Source: an uncultured Pseudomonadota bacterium
GTDB taxonomy: Bacteria > Pseudomonadota > Gammaproteobacteria > Burkholderiales > Burkholderiaceae_C
Length of the DNA stretch: 5,983 bases
NCBI GenBank assembly: GCA_900320815.1
Contig: ONTY01000191.1
Location: 1-5,983 of the forward strand
Reading direction: 5' to 3'
The position numbers and the translations under genes are program-made. The stretch's first letter is position 1. Each line of letters opens with the position of its first letter. The notes under the pieces were generated by a model. The model worked only from the letters and a program-made list of their open reading frames with translations, ran no database searches and was not told the origin of the DNA. Positions 5,372 to 5,983 of the stretch are shown here, piece after piece.

Positions 5372-5983
5372 AAGCACGCACCCTTGCCACAACTGCGCTG
5401 GCCGCCGGCGGCGTGCAGGCGCTCGCGCTTTCTGCCACGCTGCCCGGGCCGTTCAGCGGCGCGCTGCACATCCTCTCGCTGGCGCCCTTGGCGCTGCTGC
5501 TGCACGGCGCGCCCAGCTGCCGCAGCGCGGCGCTGGCAGGCTGGCTGTTTGCGCTGGCGTGGCTGACGGGGAGCTTTTGGTGGCTCTTTATCTCCATGCA
5601 CATCTATGGCGGCCTGGCCGCGCCGCTGGCAGCGTTGGCGGTGCTGGCGCTGGCCGCCTTTCTGGCGCTGTATTACGGCGCTGCCGGCGCGGCGCTGGCG
5701 TGGTGCAGCGCGCGTGGCGTGCGCGGCGTGCCCTGGGCGCTGTGTTATGCGGCGCTGTGGACGCTGGCAGAGGTGGCGCGCGGGCGGCTGCTCACCGGCT
5801 TTCCCTGGGCGGCGGGCGGCTATGCGCACGTGGACTGGCAGTTGGCGCAGCTGGCGCCCTACGTGGGCGTGTATGGCATCGGCTGGCTGGCGGCGTTCAT
5901 TGCCGCGCTGGCGGCGCTGGCGTGTGCGCCCGGCAGCGCGCGCAGCCTGGAGCGGCACCGCGTCTACTGCACCGCTGCCATCG
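5368..5983 (+). CDS. lnt: Apolipoprotein N-acyltransferase, 5' part (runs off the window)
   Basis: Lnt is the inner-membrane enzyme that transfers the third acyl chain onto the N-terminal Cys of lipoproteins. The 205 residues present cover the N-terminal multi-pass region. Hydrophobic segments lie at about 5-25, 32-46, 53-78, 83-103, 106-114 and 121-137. Landmarks are GSFWWLFISMHIYGG (68-82, E. coli GSGINWVYVSIATFGG) and AEVARGRLLTGFPWAAGGY (134-152, E. coli TEFLRGWVLTGFPWLQFGY), followed by LAPYVGVYG. The C-terminal nitrilase domain with the catalytic Glu-Lys-Cys triad lies beyond the window, so activity cannot be judged. The ATG overlaps the corC stop as ATGA with no Shine-Dalgarno, pointing to translational coupling. 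The corC/ybeX-lnt order is the common proteobacterial one. Confidence 0.93.
   Translation, partial: MKARTLATTALAAGGVQALALSATLPGPFSGALHILSLAPLALLLHGAPSCRSAALAGWLFALAWLTGSFWWLFISMHIYGGLAAPLAALAVLALAAFLALYYGAAGAALAWCSARGVRGVPWALCYAALWTLAEVARGRLLTGFPWAAGGYAHVDWQLAQLAPYVGVYGIGWLAAFIAALAALACAPGSARSLERHRVYCTAAI

Noticed and set aside
4888..5958. Minus-strand open frame of 356 codons across corC and lnt
   Set aside because: It is antisense to two recognised genes, with Gln/Arg/Ala-biased composition typical of GC-rich shadows.

Overview
The window looks like a chromosomal segment of a GC-rich betaproteobacterium, probably Burkholderiales and most likely Comamonadaceae. The pointers are a class A RNase P RNA with a short betaproteobacterial-style centre, an ExoI gene whose motifs follow the proteobacterial pattern, and a corC/ybeX-lnt gene pair. 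The genus cannot be fixed from this sequence alone.

Layout. (1) Bases 1-515 are clearly AT-richer than the rest: 22 of 60 bases are G/C in 241-300, against 45 of 60 in 5641-5700. They hold the end, or all, of a multi-pass membrane protein of unknown function. It may be frameshifted at a T6 run, and it looks foreign. (2) 580-986 is the RNase P RNA gene rnpB, with a recognisable promoter and a T-rich 3' end. (3) 994-2344, minus strand, is sbcB (exodeoxyribonuclease I). It is broken: its halves lie in different frames, and about 110 nt inside the exonuclease domain are missing. (4) 2345-2685 is a gene-free stretch with a four-run G-rich motif, an AT-rich hairpin and a cluster of TGCAGC/GCTGCA-like words. 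(5) 2686-3039 is a small glycine-zipper lipoprotein. (6) 3060-3091 is a strong symmetrical terminator shared by two convergent genes. (7) 3111-4214, minus strand, is a di-haem cytochrome c peroxidase carried as a lipoprotein. (8) 4215-4384 is its regulatory region, with an FNR/Anr-type box, a -10 element and a 5'-terminal mRNA hairpin that fit together geometrically. (9) 4418-5371 is a CorC/YbeX protein with an APD-repeat tail. It overlaps (10) the 5' part of lnt, apolipoprotein N-acyltransferase, which runs off the window.

The genes do not form one pathway. corC-lnt is a translationally coupled pair known from many proteobacteria. The peroxidase is a stand-alone periplasmic H2O2-reducing enzyme, apparently induced at low oxygen. 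rnpB is housekeeping. I see no convincing new multi-gene system. The best leads are the peroxidase, which lacks the distal haem histidine and has a well-formed FNR-type promoter, and the decayed sbcB.
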